64,000 nt of DNA from Pantoea sp. AS-PWVM4 (GTDB lineage Bacteria; Pseudomonadota; Gammaproteobacteria; Enterobacterales; Enterobacteriaceae). Positions 18,571 through 29,333 of the stretch are shown piece by piece. The DNA lies in assembly GCF_000468095.1 (NCBI RefSeq), contig NZ_ASZC01000005.1, positions 62,001 through 126,000 of the forward strand, read 5' to 3'. The position numbers and the translations under genes were made by a program. The notes beneath the pieces were generated by a model. The model saw nothing but the letters and a program-made list of their open reading frames with translations, was not told the DNA's origin and ran no database searches. Position 1 is the stretch's first letter; each line of letters starts with the position of its first letter.

Positions 18571-19434
18571 ATGTTGATTTCTATGAAAGAGATGTTGGCA
18601 CCTACCCGTGAAAATCGTTTCGCCATTGGCGCATTTAATGTGGCGGATAGCTGCTTTATTCGCGCTGTGGTCGAGGAAGCTGAGGCGACTCAAACCCCGG
18701 CGATCATCTCCATCCATCCCAGCGAACTGGAATTCGTTACTGATGCATTTTTTGGCTACGTCCGTGAGCGCACGCTGAAAAGCACCGTCCCCTTCACCCT
18801 ACACCTTGACCACGGTGCTTCCATCGCTCAGGTGCTGCGCGCTATCCAGTGCGGCTTTACCTCAGTGATGATCGACGGCTCGCTGTTACCCTATGAAGAG
18901 AACGTGGCGCTGACCAAAGAGGTAGTGAAACTGGCGCATGCCGTGGGCGTTTCCGTTGAGGGCGAACTGGGCACCATTGGCGATACCGGCACCACGGTAG
19001 AAGGCGGCGTGAGTAAGGTGATCTACACCGAACCAGCCCAGGCCGAGGATTTTGTCCAGCGAACCGGTGTTGATACCCTGGCGGTCGCGATTGGCACCGC
19101 GCACGGCATCTATCCGAAGGATATGAAGCCGGAGTTGCAGATGCATATTCTGCGCGACATTTCACAGCGTCTGAGCATTCCGCTGGTGCTGCATGGCGGC
19201 TCCGCCAACCCGGATGCGGAAATTGCCGAAGCAGTGACGCTGGGGGTAGGCAAAATCAATATCTCCAGCGATATGAAGTTCGCCTACTTCCAGAAAGTAC
19301 GCGAAATTCTGGCGCGCGAAACCTGGTGGGATCCGAATGTGATCTACCCGGATGCGATTGCGGCAGCAAAAGAGGTGATTCGCTACAAAATGAACCTGTT
19401 TGGCGGATTGGGTAAAGCCAGTTTGTATCGTTAA
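18571..19434 (+). CDS. Class II ketose-bisphosphate aldolase, copy 2
   Basis: A second zinc aldolase, 287 residues, is only distantly similar to copy 1. It keeps Asp80-His81 in HLDHG, EGELGTIG, GTAHGIYP, LHGGSANPD and a KINISSDMK phosphate-binding segment. It follows the PTS operon after a 135-nt gap containing a REP-like repeat, with AAGGAAAA before the ATG, so it may have its own promoter or a reduced share of the operon transcript. Two paralogues could act on different ketose phosphates or form a hetero-oligomer; neither is shown. Confidence 0.88.
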   Translation: MLISMKEMLAPTRENRFAIGAFNVADSCFIRAVVEEAEATQTPAIISIHPSELEFVTDAFFGYVRERTLKSTVPFTLHLDHGASIAQVLRAIQCGFTSVMIDGSLLPYEENVALTKEVVKLAHAVGVSVEGELGTIGDTGTTVEGGVSKVIYTEPAQAEDFVQRTGVDTLAVAIGTAHGIYPKDMKPELQMHILRDISQRLSIPLVLHGGSANPDAEIAEAVTLGVGKINISSDMKFAYFQKVREILARETWWDPNVIYPDAIAAAKEVIRYKMNLFGGLGKASLYR

Positions 19435-19436
19435 TT

Positions 19437-19499
19437 GCGCAATAAATTGCGCCGCTACGGATTTTGCAGGGTATGGTAGCGGCGCGATTTATCGTGCGG
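19437..19499. repeat. Pair of inverted REP-like repeats (family A)
   Basis: An inverted copy with two substitutions (19437-19460) and a direct copy with one substitution (19476-19499) lie between the convergent aldolase and pheC-like genes. The pair could fold and end transcription from both sides. Confidence 0.8.
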
Positions 19500-19504
19500 T
19501 TTGG

Positions 19505-20272
19505 TTATTTGATCACACCCAACCACTGCTCCGCGATACGCGCATAATCACCGGTGGCGGTACTGAGATGCAGCCACTGATCAACGTACTGTTTCCAGCT
19601 CATATCATCACGCGGGATCATGTACGCCTTCTCGCCATACTGCATCGGTTGATCCGGATTAAGTGCACAGAGCTGCGGATAGTGTTTCTGCTGGAACAAG
19701 GCTTCCGACGCATCAGTGATCATTACATCCGCTTTGTTATCCACCAGTTGCTGAAAAATGGTGACGTTATCGTGGAACAGCGTCAGCGAAGCGTTCGGCA
19801 GATGACTGTGCACAAAGGCTTCGTTAGTGCCGCCTGCCGGTTCAATCACCCGCACCTGCGGCTGGTTGATTTGTTCAATGGTTTGATACTTCGCTTTATC
19901 AGCGCAACGCACCAACGGGATTTTGCCATCCACCCCCAACGGTTGAGCGAACCAGGCAATTTGCTGGCGCTTCAGAGTGACTGACACGCCACCCAGCGCG
20001 ATATCGCAATGCTGCGCGACAAAATCTTCGCTGAGGGTTTTCCATGTAGTGGGTACCCATTGCACTTTGGCACCGAGACTTTCCGCCAGCGACTGCGCCA
20101 TGCTGATATCTAACCCTTCATACTGCCCGTCACTGCGCAAATAGCTATACGGTTTGTAATCCCCGGTGGTACAGACTTTGAGCGTTTTGCTTTCGCGTAC
20201 CTGATCAAGGTGAGATTGCGCCTGAGCGACGCCGCTGACCAGAAGTAACGCACTGAATAACATGGTTTTCAT
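19505..20272 (-). CDS. pheC: Periplasmic cyclohexadienyl dehydratase (PheC-like), solute-binding-protein fold
   Basis: PheC converts prephenate to phenylpyruvate and arogenate to phenylalanine in the periplasm. The fold is that of amino-acid ABC receptors, but the segments LKVCTTGDYKPYSYLR, GGVSVTLKRQQ, RCADKAKYQT, EPAGGTNEAF and ITDASEALFQQKHYPQLCA resemble the dehydratase branch as remembered. A signal peptide covers about residues 1-20 of 255. ATG 20272 is chosen because it begins the MKTMLFSALL signal; 14 extra residues are possible. No ABC permease or ATPase is adjacent, which favours an enzyme. Periplasmic PheC was described in Erwinia herbicola. Confidence 0.78.
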   Translation of the reverse strand: MKTMLFSALLLVSGVAQAQSHLDQVRESKTLKVCTTGDYKPYSYLRSDGQYEGLDISMAQSLAESLGAKVQWVPTTWKTLSEDFVAQHCDIALGGVSVTLKRQQIAWFAQPLGVDGKIPLVRCADKAKYQTIEQINQPQVRVIEPAGGTNEAFVHSHLPNASLTLFHDNVTIFQQLVDNKADVMITDASEALFQQKHYPQLCALNPDQPMQYGEKAYMIPRDDMSWKQYVDQWLHLSTATGDYARIAEQWLGVIK

Positions 20273-20425
20273 TTTTCTTCTCTGTTTTGTGTTTGCATTC
20301 CAATTGTTCCACACGCTGGCGCATTATTGCGTTAAAAGCAAAAGTCTTGTGATCTGACACGCATTTTTCTGCCTGGTCCGCGCGCGTAGAGTGAGCGTTA
20401 ATTTCTCATAAGGAGCGCATGCAGC

Positions 20426-21007
20426 ATGAGCAAAATTTTGATTATCGACGGTGGTAAAACCTTCGCCCATTCGAAAGGGGAACTGAACCATACGCTAACC
20501 GAGGTGGCAGCCAGCCTGCTGCGCGATTTGGGCCATGAGGTCGATATCACGGTGGCGGATAGCCACTACGTAGTGGCCGATGAAGTCCAAAAATATCTCG
20601 CCAGCGATGTGGTGATTTATCAAATGCCGGGCTGGTGGATGGGTGAACCCTGGACGGTAAAAAAATATATCGATGACGTGTTTACCGAAGGTCATGGCTC
20701 ACTCTACGCCAGCGATGGCCGTAGCCGCTCAGACGACAGCAAAAAATACGGCTCCGGCGGTTTGATCCAGGGTAAAAAATATATGCTGTCGCTGACCTGG
20801 AATGCGCCACTGGAAGCCTTTACCGATCCTGAGCAGTTCTTCGAAGGGGTTGGCGTTGATGGTGTGTATCTGCATTTCCATAAGGCCAATCAGTTCCTCG
20901 GTATGACCGGGCTGCCGACCTTTATTTGTAATGACGTGATTAAACAACCAGATGTGCCACGCGACATCGCACGTTATCGGACTCATCTCAGCCAAATTTT
21001 TGCTTAA
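20426..21007 (+). CDS. mdaB: NADPH:quinone oxidoreductase MdaB (modulator of drug activity B)
   Basis: MdaB is a flavin-dependent cytoplasmic enzyme that reduces quinones by two electrons, avoiding semiquinone formation. The 193 residues fit the flavodoxin-like Fold_2 family with an N-terminal SKILIIDGGKTFAHSKG, QMPGWWMGEPW at about residues 71-81, and a YMLSLTWNAP segment. It lies next to ygiN as in E. coli, with a short gap, and the two act on related quinones. Confidence 0.95.
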   Translation: MSKILIIDGGKTFAHSKGELNHTLTEVAASLLRDLGHEVDITVADSHYVVADEVQKYLASDVVIYQMPGWWMGEPWTVKKYIDDVFTEGHGSLYASDGRSRSDDSKKYGSGGLIQGKKYMLSLTWNAPLEAFTDPEQFFEGVGVDGVYLHFHKANQFLGMTGLPTFICNDVIKQPDVPRDIARYRTHLSQIFA

Positions 21008-21038
21008 CTGTAAACACCACAGGAAAAAAGGACATCTC

Positions 21039-21350
21039 ATGCTGACTGTCGTTGCAGAAATTTGTATCAAGCCAGGACGTCGTGCCACGGTACTGGAGGC
21101 GATTCATCGCCTGATCCCCACCGTGTTGCAGGAAGAGGGTTGCCACCAATATGACGCGCTGGTGGATCATCAGGCGCAGGTACCGTGGAAGCACAATTCA
21201 CCCGATTCGATCTTTATGCTGGAGCAGTGGGATTCGCTGCGTCATCTGGAGCAACATCAACAGATGCCGCACATGGATGCGCACCGCGCCACCATCAAAG
21301 ATGATGTGGTGGATGTGAAGATTTTGGTGCTGGAAGCGGCAGCGTCGTAA
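21039..21350 (+). CDS. ygiN: Quinol monooxygenase YgiN
   Basis: YgiN is a small dimeric ABM-fold enzyme thought to form a quinone redox cycle with MdaB. The 103 residues begin at ATG 21039 after AGGAAAAAAGGA; the longer upstream frame overlaps mdaB and is not needed. Motifs include EEGCHQYDALVD and FMLEQWDS. It is followed within 6 nt by a REP-like repeat pair. Confidence 0.95.
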   Translation: MLTVVAEICIKPGRRATVLEAIHRLIPTVLQEEGCHQYDALVDHQAQVPWKHNSPDSIFMLEQWDSLRHLEQHQQMPHMDAHRATIKDDVVDVKILVLEAAAS

Positions 21351-21356
21351 TTCTCC

Positions 21357-21428
21357 CGTAGCGGCGCGATTTATCGCGCAATTTCGTGCGCGATGCCGTA
21401 AAAGCCGCGCGATAAATCGCGCCGCTAC
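21357..21428. repeat. Pair of inverted REP-like repeats (family A)
   Basis: The two units (21357-21379 and 21407-21428) lie in opposite orientation between convergent ygiN and the LysR gene. The second overlaps the LysR stop codon at 21425-21427. Confidence 0.88.
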
Positions 21429-22324
21429 AGTAAGCCTTTCTCTTCGATTTGTTCGCGCAAAAAATCCAGAAAACAGCTAATCCGTGAGGCCAGCGACTGA
21501 TTGCGGTAGTACACCGCGTGAATCGGCAGCCGCAGTTCACGCGTTTCCGCTTCCAGCACCTGTACCAGCCTGCCACTGACGCGGTCGCCGCGACTGACAA
21601 AATCGGATAATCGCACGATGCCCTGACCGGCCAGCGCCAGTTGACGCAGGGTTTCACCGCTCGATGCCGACAGCGTGGGTTTGACGCGCAGAAATTCGCC
21701 TTCCTGCTGCCACACCGGCCAGACATTGTGCGCCTCCAACTGGCTGAACCCCAGCAGTTGATGATCGTGCAGACTGGCTACCGTCTCCGGCATGCCGTGT
21801 TTTGCCAGATAAGCCGGGCTGGCCAGCAGGCGGATCGCGCTGCTGCCCAGTACCCGCGCACGCAGCGAGGAATCACGTAATTCGCCGACACGAATCGCGA
21901 TATCGGTTTGCTGCTCCAGCAGATCAATCACGATATCGTCGGTATTCAGTTCCAGCTGAATCTGCGGGAAACGCTGACGAAAGGCGTCCACCAGCGGCAC
22001 AATCACATGCAACATAAAGGGAGCGGCCGCGTTGACGCGTAAACGCCCGGCGGGAACATCACGTCGTTGGGCGATTTGTTCCTCCGCCAGCTCCACGGAG
22101 GCGAGGATCTGGCGCGCATGTTCGAGGAAGATTTGCCCCTCTTCCGTTAACGCCAGACGACGCGTGGTACGATGCAGCAGCGTGGTTTCGAGCTTGCTCT
22201 CAAGACGACTCAGTGCCCGGCTGATACCGGAACTGGTCTGTTGCAGTTGCTCAGCGGCGCTGGTAATTGACCCGGTATCCACCACCGTAACCCAGGCGCG
22301 TAGTTCTTCCAGCGTGATCTTCAC
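21425..22324 (-). CDS. LysR-family transcriptional regulator
   Basis: The 299-residue protein has an N-terminal winged helix-turn-helix (about residues 5-60, with GSITSAAEQLQQTSSGISRAL) and a periplasmic-binding-like effector domain of the DmlR/YafC type (NTDDIVIDLLEQQTDIAIRVG near residue 130). Target and effector are unknown. It sits upstream of ygiN in convergent orientation, between mdaB-ygiN and parE, where E. coli has no LysR gene. Its last codons and TAG stop lie within a REP-like element. Confidence 0.88.
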   Translation of the reverse strand: MKITLEELRAWVTVVDTGSITSAAEQLQQTSSGISRALSRLESKLETTLLHRTTRRLALTEEGQIFLEHARQILASVELAEEQIAQRRDVPAGRLRVNAAAPFMLHVIVPLVDAFRQRFPQIQLELNTDDIVIDLLEQQTDIAIRVGELRDSSLRARVLGSSAIRLLASPAYLAKHGMPETVASLHDHQLLGFSQLEAHNVWPVWQQEGEFLRVKPTLSASSGETLRQLALAGQGIVRLSDFVSRGDRVSGRLVQVLEAETRELRLPIHAVYYRNQSLASRISCFLDFLREQIEEKGLL

Positions 22325-22351
22325 ACGTTACTTCCTTTCAGCGTTGCCGAT

Positions 22352-22374
22352 AAAAAAGGGCGCCGCAGCGCCCT
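22352..22374 (-). terminator. Intrinsic terminator of parE
   Basis: On the minus strand AGGGCGC-TGCG-GCGCCCT is followed by six T, directly after the parE stop and before the LysR start. Confidence 0.82.
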
Positions 22375-22380
22375 GATTTC

Positions 22381-24312
<1,932 letters not shown>

Positions 24313-24323
24313 CTACGCAGTTC

Positions 24324-24905
24324 TCAAGGGTGGTTTAGCCCAAGAAAATCAACAATCTGCGCAAAATGGCGTTCGAATCCGATAAAAGCATGATTGCCGC
24401 CCTCTTCGACCGTCTGACGGCACGCGCTGTAATAATCCAGCGCCTGACGGTAGTCGAGCACTTCATCGCCGGTCTGTTGCAGCAGCCAGATTAGATCGGG
24501 CGCTTCCAGAGGGTCAATCTGCATTACTTTCAGATCGTAAATGTGGCGTGACTCTAACACATATTGCTGACCGGTGTAGGGATTCCGGTTCTCACCGAGA
24601 TAATCCACCAGCAGTTCAAAGGGCCGAACGGCGGGATTGACCACCACCGCTGGCAGCATAAAACATTGTGATAACCAGGTGGCGAGATAACCGCCAAGCG
24701 AAGATCCGACCAGACCCAGCGTTTCACCCGAGTGCTGTAAAACCATATCTTCGAGCATCAGGGCGGCATCTGCCGGGAACGGTGGCAGTTGCGGCACAAT
24801 CACCTCAACCGCCGGATGATGTTGCTGCATCCAAAGCTGTAGCTGCGTGGCTTTTGCTGAGAGCGGTGAACTGTTGAATCCGTGCAGATAAATCAGTGCC
24901 GCCAT
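24324..24905 (-). CDS. yqiA: Esterase YqiA
   Basis: YqiA is a small alpha/beta-hydrolase of 193 residues with esterase activity on short acyl chains. The start [10 protein letters not shown] gives the oxyanion-hole region, [12 protein letters not shown] (about residue 65-76) carries the nucleophile serine, and a C-terminal GGNHAF motif gives the histidine. It is part of the nudF-yqiB-cpdA-yqiA-parE run and starts 3 nt after the cpdA stop. Confidence 0.94.
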   Translation of the reverse strand: MAALIYLHGFNSSPLSAKATQLQLWMQQHHPAVEVIVPQLPPFPADAALMLEDMVLQHSGETLGLVGSSLGGYLATWLSQCFMLPAVVVNPAVRPFELLVDYLGENRNPYTGQQYVLESRHIYDLKVMQIDPLEAPDLIWLLQQTGDEVLDYRQALDYYSACRQTVEEGGNHAFIGFERHFAQIVDFLGLNHP

Positions 24906-24908
24906 CGT

Positions 24909-25736
24909 TTAGTAGCCCTCAGAGTCAAGATCAGGCCGGAATTCCTCACTTTGCAAACGGTTCACTTCGGTGTGCAAAGTGCCATCCGACTTGAGCGTAA
25001 ACCAACGCCAGCCTGGCGCCACGGTATCTATGGTGAAGTTAGTACAATGCGGTTTGAACTGCACGCAAGTAGAAGGTGTCGCCAGCACCCGGCGGCCATG
25101 CCAGTCGAGATCCAGCTCCTGATGAATGTGACCACACACCAGATTCCGCGCGCGCGGAAAGTTCTGTAGCACCGCTTCCAGTTGGTGAGGATTGCGCAGG
25201 CTGTGTTGATCCAACCAGGTACATCCTGAGGCCAATGGATGGTGGTGCAACAACACCAACGTATGCCGTTCCGGGAATTTTGCCAGCGTTTTTTCCAGCC
25301 ATTCCAGCTGATATTCGCTCAACATGCCATGCGGCACCCCAAACACCTGACTATCCAGCAGCACCAGTTGCCAGTAATCCCCCAGCAGCACATGTTTGTC
25401 TGCTGCAATTCCTGCATCGGCCAGCGTGTTGACCATCGCAGGTTGGAAATCGTGGTTGCCCGGCAACCAGACGCAGGGTTTAGGCAGGCGCGCAATGCCC
25501 GCCACGAAATGCTGATAAGCTTCGACCGAATGGTCCTGAGCAAGATCACCCGTGGCGATAATCAGGTCGTAATCGCGTTGCTGGGCCTCTATGGCATCCA
25601 GCACCGCATCAAAACTCGACCAGGTGTTCACCCCAAGCAGCGATTGGTGTTTTCCCGCGAAAAGATGGGTATCCGTGATTTGTAAAATCCTGATATCGGC
25701 CCCACTCGCCGCAGAAAGAGTTAGCAGGCTATCCAA
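24909..25736 (-). CDS. cpdA: 3',5'-cyclic-AMP phosphodiesterase CpdA
   Basis: CpdA hydrolyses cAMP and so tunes CRP signalling. At 275 residues it carries the class III phosphodiesterase metal motifs in order: QITDTHLF (about residue 20), TGDLAQD, GNHD, LLHHHPLAS and GHIHQELDL. It lies in the same-direction run yqiB-cpdA-yqiA as in E. coli. Confidence 0.97.
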   Translation of the reverse strand: MDSLLTLSAASGADIRILQITDTHLFAGKHQSLLGVNTWSSFDAVLDAIEAQQRDYDLIIATGDLAQDHSVEAYQHFVAGIARLPKPCVWLPGNHDFQPAMVNTLADAGIAADKHVLLGDYWQLVLLDSQVFGVPHGMLSEYQLEWLEKTLAKFPERHTLVLLHHHPLASGCTWLDQHSLRNPHQLEAVLQNFPRARNLVCGHIHQELDLDWHGRRVLATPSTCVQFKPHCTNFTIDTVAPGWRWFTLKSDGTLHTEVNRLQSEEFRPDLDSEGY

Positions 25737-25779
25737 AGCGTTTCCTTAATCTCCACGCCATTGCGCGCATTATACGCTA

Positions 25780-26205
25780 TCAGCAAACGGGCAGTGCCAC
25801 AGCACCGTGCGCCAGACAATAGCGTAACCAATCCGCAAGGAACTGGTTTATCTGATGTTTTTCATCGCGCTGATGCAGTTTTTTATTAGGGTAATCATAG
25901 CGCGCTTTAAAACGATAGATCTGCTGAGTGGAACACACTTCAGCGACCATCGCATCATGGTAGAGCCGTACCGACATCGACGGCAGACTCCAGTAACTCA
26001 CCGCCGGTGCGACCTGGCGGATTTCCACCAACGTAGTGTAACGGGTGGATTCCTCGATGGTCAGCTGATAACTGGCGCCATTCACCTGATAGGTCACCGA
26101 AGCACCTGCCTCATCGCTTTTTGGCAGCAGGCGGCGTAACTGGGCGAAATTGGTTTCGCACAGGCGCATCATTTCGGGAAAGTCAGGGGTATAGCGCTGT
26201 CTCAT
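25780..26205 (-). CDS. yqiB: Conserved protein YqiB (DUF1249)
   Basis: YqiB is a conserved gammaproteobacterial protein of unclear molecular role. From ATG 26205 it has 141 residues, matching E. coli through [23 protein letters not shown] and a highly conserved [19 protein letters not shown] stretch. The start codon overlaps the nudF stop in an ATGA junction, so the two are translationally coupled. Confidence 0.94.
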   Translation of the reverse strand: MRQRYTPDFPEMMRLCETNFAQLRRLLPKSDEAGASVTYQVNGASYQLTIEESTRYTTLVEIRQVAPAVSYWSLPSMSVRLYHDAMVAEVCSTQQIYRFKARYDYPNKKLHQRDEKHQINQFLADWLRYCLAHGAVALPVC

Positions 26206-26837
26206 TTTGGCTTCCACTCTTCTCTTAGTTTTTCATGGTGCAACGCCAGCCATTGCAAGGCGATGACAGACGCTGCGTTATCGATAATCCCCTCTTCCAC
26301 CCAGCGATAAGCCTGTTCGCGGCTCACCACATGGACAAGAATATCCTCATTCTCTTCCTCCAGCCCGTGATTTCCCTCTGCCTGGCTGGCATCCACTTCT
26401 CCCACCAGGATCGACAGGCGTTCTGAAGTGCCGCCCGGACTGGCAAGGTAACTCACTATCGGTTTGGTGCGCCCAACCTTGAGGCCCGCTTCTTCAACGG
26501 CTTCGCGACGCGCCACCTGCTCCGTGGTTTCACCCGGTTCAATGATGCCAGCCACCATCTCCAGCAGCCAGGGCGTTGCACTGGAGTCAAGCGCCGGGAT
26601 GCGGATCTGTTCGATCAGCACAACTTCATCACGCAGGGGATCATAGGGTAGCAGTACGGCAGCATGGCCGCGCTCAAAAACTTCGCGTTGCACTTCACCA
26701 CTCATTTCGCCATTAAAAAGACGGTGACGGAAACGATAGCGAACAATGGAAAAAAAACCGTCGTAAAGTGTTTCGCGTGCAATAATTTCTACATCGTTTT
26801 TTGTGAAAGTCACAGGGGATTTTTTTTTATCCGCCAT
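26202..26837 (-). CDS. nudF: ADP-ribose pyrophosphatase NudF
   Basis: NudF is a Nudix hydrolase that splits ADP-ribose to AMP and ribose-5-phosphate. Starting at ATG 26837 (AAGGAG 8 nt upstream) it has 211 residues. The Nudix box G-x5-E-x7-REAVEEAG lies at about residues 97-119. It heads the transcript nudF-yqiB-cpdA-yqiA-parE and is divergent from tolC. Confidence 0.96.
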   Translation of the reverse strand: MADKKKSPVTFTKNDVEIIARETLYDGFFSIVRYRFRHRLFNGEMSGEVQREVFERGHAAVLLPYDPLRDEVVLIEQIRIPALDSSATPWLLEMVAGIIEPGETTEQVARREAVEEAGLKVGRTKPIVSYLASPGGTSERLSILVGEVDASQAEGNHGLEEENEDILVHVVSREQAYRWVEEGIIDNAASVIALQWLALHHEKLREEWKPK

Positions 26838-26938
26838 CTTCTGGCTCCTTATGCAGATTGGGATGGAGCGAAGAAAAGCCAACCCTTGTGCTCCGTCCGA
26901 GTGGTTCTTTCTGAATTATTTACGTAAATTAGAGGAAG

Positions 26939-26984
26939 AAGGCACGTTCAGCCAACTTATCTGTCGCGCCGTCTCTGCTAGAAT
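26939..26984 (+). promoter_or_regulatory. tolC promoter with a marbox-like site
   Basis: The site at 26939-26958 fits the MarA/SoxS/Rob marbox AYnGCACnnWnnRYYAAAY at all but two positions. A candidate -10 hexamer TAGAAT lies at 26979-26984, so the marbox overlaps the -35 region, the arrangement expected for class II activation. tolC is a known member of this regulon in E. coli. Confidence 0.6.
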
Positions 26985-27050
26985 CGGCGATTATTTTTTG
27001 GCTTACCTGCAGCGCTACCAGTGCAATTTGCTGCAACAAAAGGAATGCAA

Positions 27051-28523
27051 ATGAAAAAACTGCTCCCACTTTTTATTGGACTGAGCCTGGGCGGTTTCAG
27101 CCTTGCCAGCCAGGCAGAGAACCTGCTGCAGGTTTATCAGCAGGCGCGTTTAAGTAACCCGACACTGCGTTCTGCTGCCGCCGATCGCGATGCAGCTTTT
27201 GAGAAAATTAATGAAGCGCGCAGCCCGTTACTGCCGCAATTAGGCTTGGGTGCAGATTATACCTATAACAATGGTTTCCGCGACAGCAGCGGCCTTCATT
27301 CCAACACGACCAGCGCATCACTGCAATTAACGCAAACGATTTTCGATATGTCGAAATGGCGTGCTCTGACGTTGCAGGAAAAAACTGCCGGTATTCAGGA
27401 TGTCACTTATCAGATCGCCCAACAGGATCTGATTCTGAACACCGCTACCGCCTACTTTAATGTACTGAACGCCATTGATACCCTTTCTTATACCGAAGCG
27501 CAGAAACAGTCGATTTATCGTGAACTGGATCAGACAACACAACGCTTTAATGTCGGTCTGGTTGCTATCACTGACGTGCAGAACGCCCGCGCGCAGTACG
27601 ACAGCGTACTGGCAAGCGAAGTGACCGCCCGTAACACCCTCGATAACGCTGTCGAAGCGTTGCGCCAGATCACCGGCATGGATTACCTGTCGCTGGCGGA
27701 GCTGAATATTGACCGCTTCAAAACAAAACGTCCGGATGCCGTTAGTTCGCTGTTAAAAGAGGCTGAAAGCCGCAACCTCAGCCTGTTGTCTGCACGCCTG
27801 AGTCAGGATCTGGCGCGTGAGCAAATCCGCTCTGCGGAAACCGGCCATATGCCGACACTGGATCTGACTGCCTCAACCGGTATGTCGAACAGCAAATACG
27901 GCGGTAGCCGTGCGAATCAAAGCTCCAGCACCTCTGACTCCATCACCGGTTCTAACCAGGTGGGTCTGAGCTTCTCCCTGCCGCTGTATAGCGGTGGTTC
28001 GGTGACTTCGCAGGTGAAACAGGCGCAGTACAGTTTTGTCAGCGCCAGCGAGCAGTTGGAAAGCGCCCATCGCAGCGCCATTCAGACCGTGCGTTCCTCC
28101 TTTAACAACGTGAACGCTTCGATCAGTAGCATCGATGCCTACAAACAGGCTGTCGTGTCTTCACAAAGTTCTCTGGATGCGATGGAAGCCGGTTATCAGG
28201 TGGGTACGCGTACCATTGTTGATGTGTTAGATGCCACCACGACGCTGTATAACGCGAAGCAGCAGTTAGCGGATGCGCGTTATAACTACATGATCAACCA
28301 GCTCAATATTAAATATGCGCTGGGCACGCTCAACGAACAGGATCTGCAACTGCTGAACGGCCAGCTTGGTAAAGAGACATCCACCTCGCCGGAAACGGTA
28401 GCACCGGAAAACTCGCAGCAAGCAGCCAGCGTGGATAATGGTCCTAAAGCGTCTTCTGCATCTGCCGCCGCTAAAGCGCGTCCGGCAGCGGCACGTAGCA
28501 CCAGCAATCCTTTCAGTAACTAA
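27051..28523 (+). CDS. tolC: Outer-membrane efflux channel TolC
   Basis: TolC is the trimeric outer-membrane channel used by AcrAB-type pumps, type I secretion and siderophore export. From ATG 27051 it has 490 residues with a 22-residue signal peptide ending SQA. Two repeated OEP domains are visible (for example QTIFDMSKW near residue 95 and SLPLYSGGSV near 315), with the GTRTIVDVLDATTTLYNAKQ segment near 390. The low-complexity tail after residue 440 is variable between genera. A terminator follows at 28531. Confidence 0.97.
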   Translation: MKKLLPLFIGLSLGGFSLASQAENLLQVYQQARLSNPTLRSAAADRDAAFEKINEARSPLLPQLGLGADYTYNNGFRDSSGLHSNTTSASLQLTQTIFDMSKWRALTLQEKTAGIQDVTYQIAQQDLILNTATAYFNVLNAIDTLSYTEAQKQSIYRELDQTTQRFNVGLVAITDVQNARAQYDSVLASEVTARNTLDNAVEALRQITGMDYLSLAELNIDRFKTKRPDAVSSLLKEAESRNLSLLSARLSQDLAREQIRSAETGHMPTLDLTASTGMSNSKYGGSRANQSSSTSDSITGSNQVGLSFSLPLYSGGSVTSQVKQAQYSFVSASEQLESAHRSAIQTVRSSFNNVNASISSIDAYKQAVVSSQSSLDAMEAGYQVGTRTIVDVLDATTTLYNAKQQLADARYNYMINQLNIKYALGTLNEQDLQLLNGQLGKETSTSPETVAPENSQQAASVDNGPKASSASAAAKARPAAARSTSNPFSN

Positions 28524-28530
28524 GCCATTC

Positions 28531-28556
28531 CGGGGCCGCAAGCGGCCCCTTTCTCA
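28531..28556 (+). terminator. Intrinsic terminator of tolC
   Basis: GGGGCCG-CAAG-CGGCCCC is followed by TTTCT, 8 nt after the tolC stop. Confidence 0.8.
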
Positions 28557-28665
28557 TTCAAACGTATAGCTACGTAAAGATCCCCTTACTGCCCGGCCTG
28601 TCGCTTCAATTTCCACCACTCATCCCCTATCCTAAGCGTCACCTTTGGGCACAGGATGAAAACAA

Positions 28666-29325
28666 ATGAAACGGACTAAAAACATTAGACATGCCGCTTT
28701 TCGCAAAAGCTGGCAGGCGCGCCATTTGACGCCCGTTGCACTCGCGGTAACCGCAGTGTTTATGCTGGCTGGCTGCGAACAGAGCGATGAAACAGTTTCG
28801 CTGTACCAGAATGCGGATGATTGCAGCAAGGCTAATCCGAGCCAGAGCGCGCAATGTACCACTGCCTACAACAACGCATTGAAAGAAGCGGAACGCACCG
28901 CGCCAAAATATGCGACGCGTGAAGATTGTGTGGCGGAGTTTGGTGAAAACCAATGTCAGCAAACCCCGGCGCAGGCAGGCACCAATGCCGAGGCCCAACA
29001 AAGTGGCAGCTTCTGGATGCCGCTGATGGCAGGTTATATGATGGGCCGTATGATGGGTGGTGGTGCCGGATTTGCGCAACAGCCGCTGTTCTCGCCCAAA
29101 ACCCCCAATAGCCCGGCTAACGGCCAGTTTGTTGATGCGTCTGGCAAAAACTACGGTTCCGCCACCTCTGGCCGCACCATGACCGTGCCGAAAACCGCCC
29201 TGGCTCCCAAACCCGCGACGACTTCGACCATCACCCGTGGCGGCTTTGGTGAAACCGTAGCGAAGCAAAATACCATGCAGCGTAGCAGTGCCACCGGTAC
29301 CAGCTCTCGCTCGCTGGGAGGCTAA
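28666..29325 (+). CDS. ygiB: YgiB family protein (DUF1190)
   Basis: YgiB is a conserved cell-envelope protein, function unknown. The 219 residues have a charged N-terminus, a hydrophobic helix ending in a [10 protein letters not shown] lipobox-like motif near residue 35, paired cysteines, a glycine/methionine-rich stretch (MMGRMMGGG) and a serine/threonine-rich tail. The stop is 8 nt before ygiC, suggesting a transcriptional unit and a joint role with that ATP-grasp ligase. Confidence 0.92.
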   Translation: MKRTKNIRHAAFRKSWQARHLTPVALAVTAVFMLAGCEQSDETVSLYQNADDCSKANPSQSAQCTTAYNNALKEAERTAPKYATREDCVAEFGENQCQQTPAQAGTNAEAQQSGSFWMPLMAGYMMGRMMGGGAGFAQQPLFSPKTPNSPANGQFVDASGKNYGSATSGRTMTVPKTALAPKPATTSTITRGGFGETVAKQNTMQRSSATGTSSRSLGG

Positions 29326-29333
29326 GCCGCACC

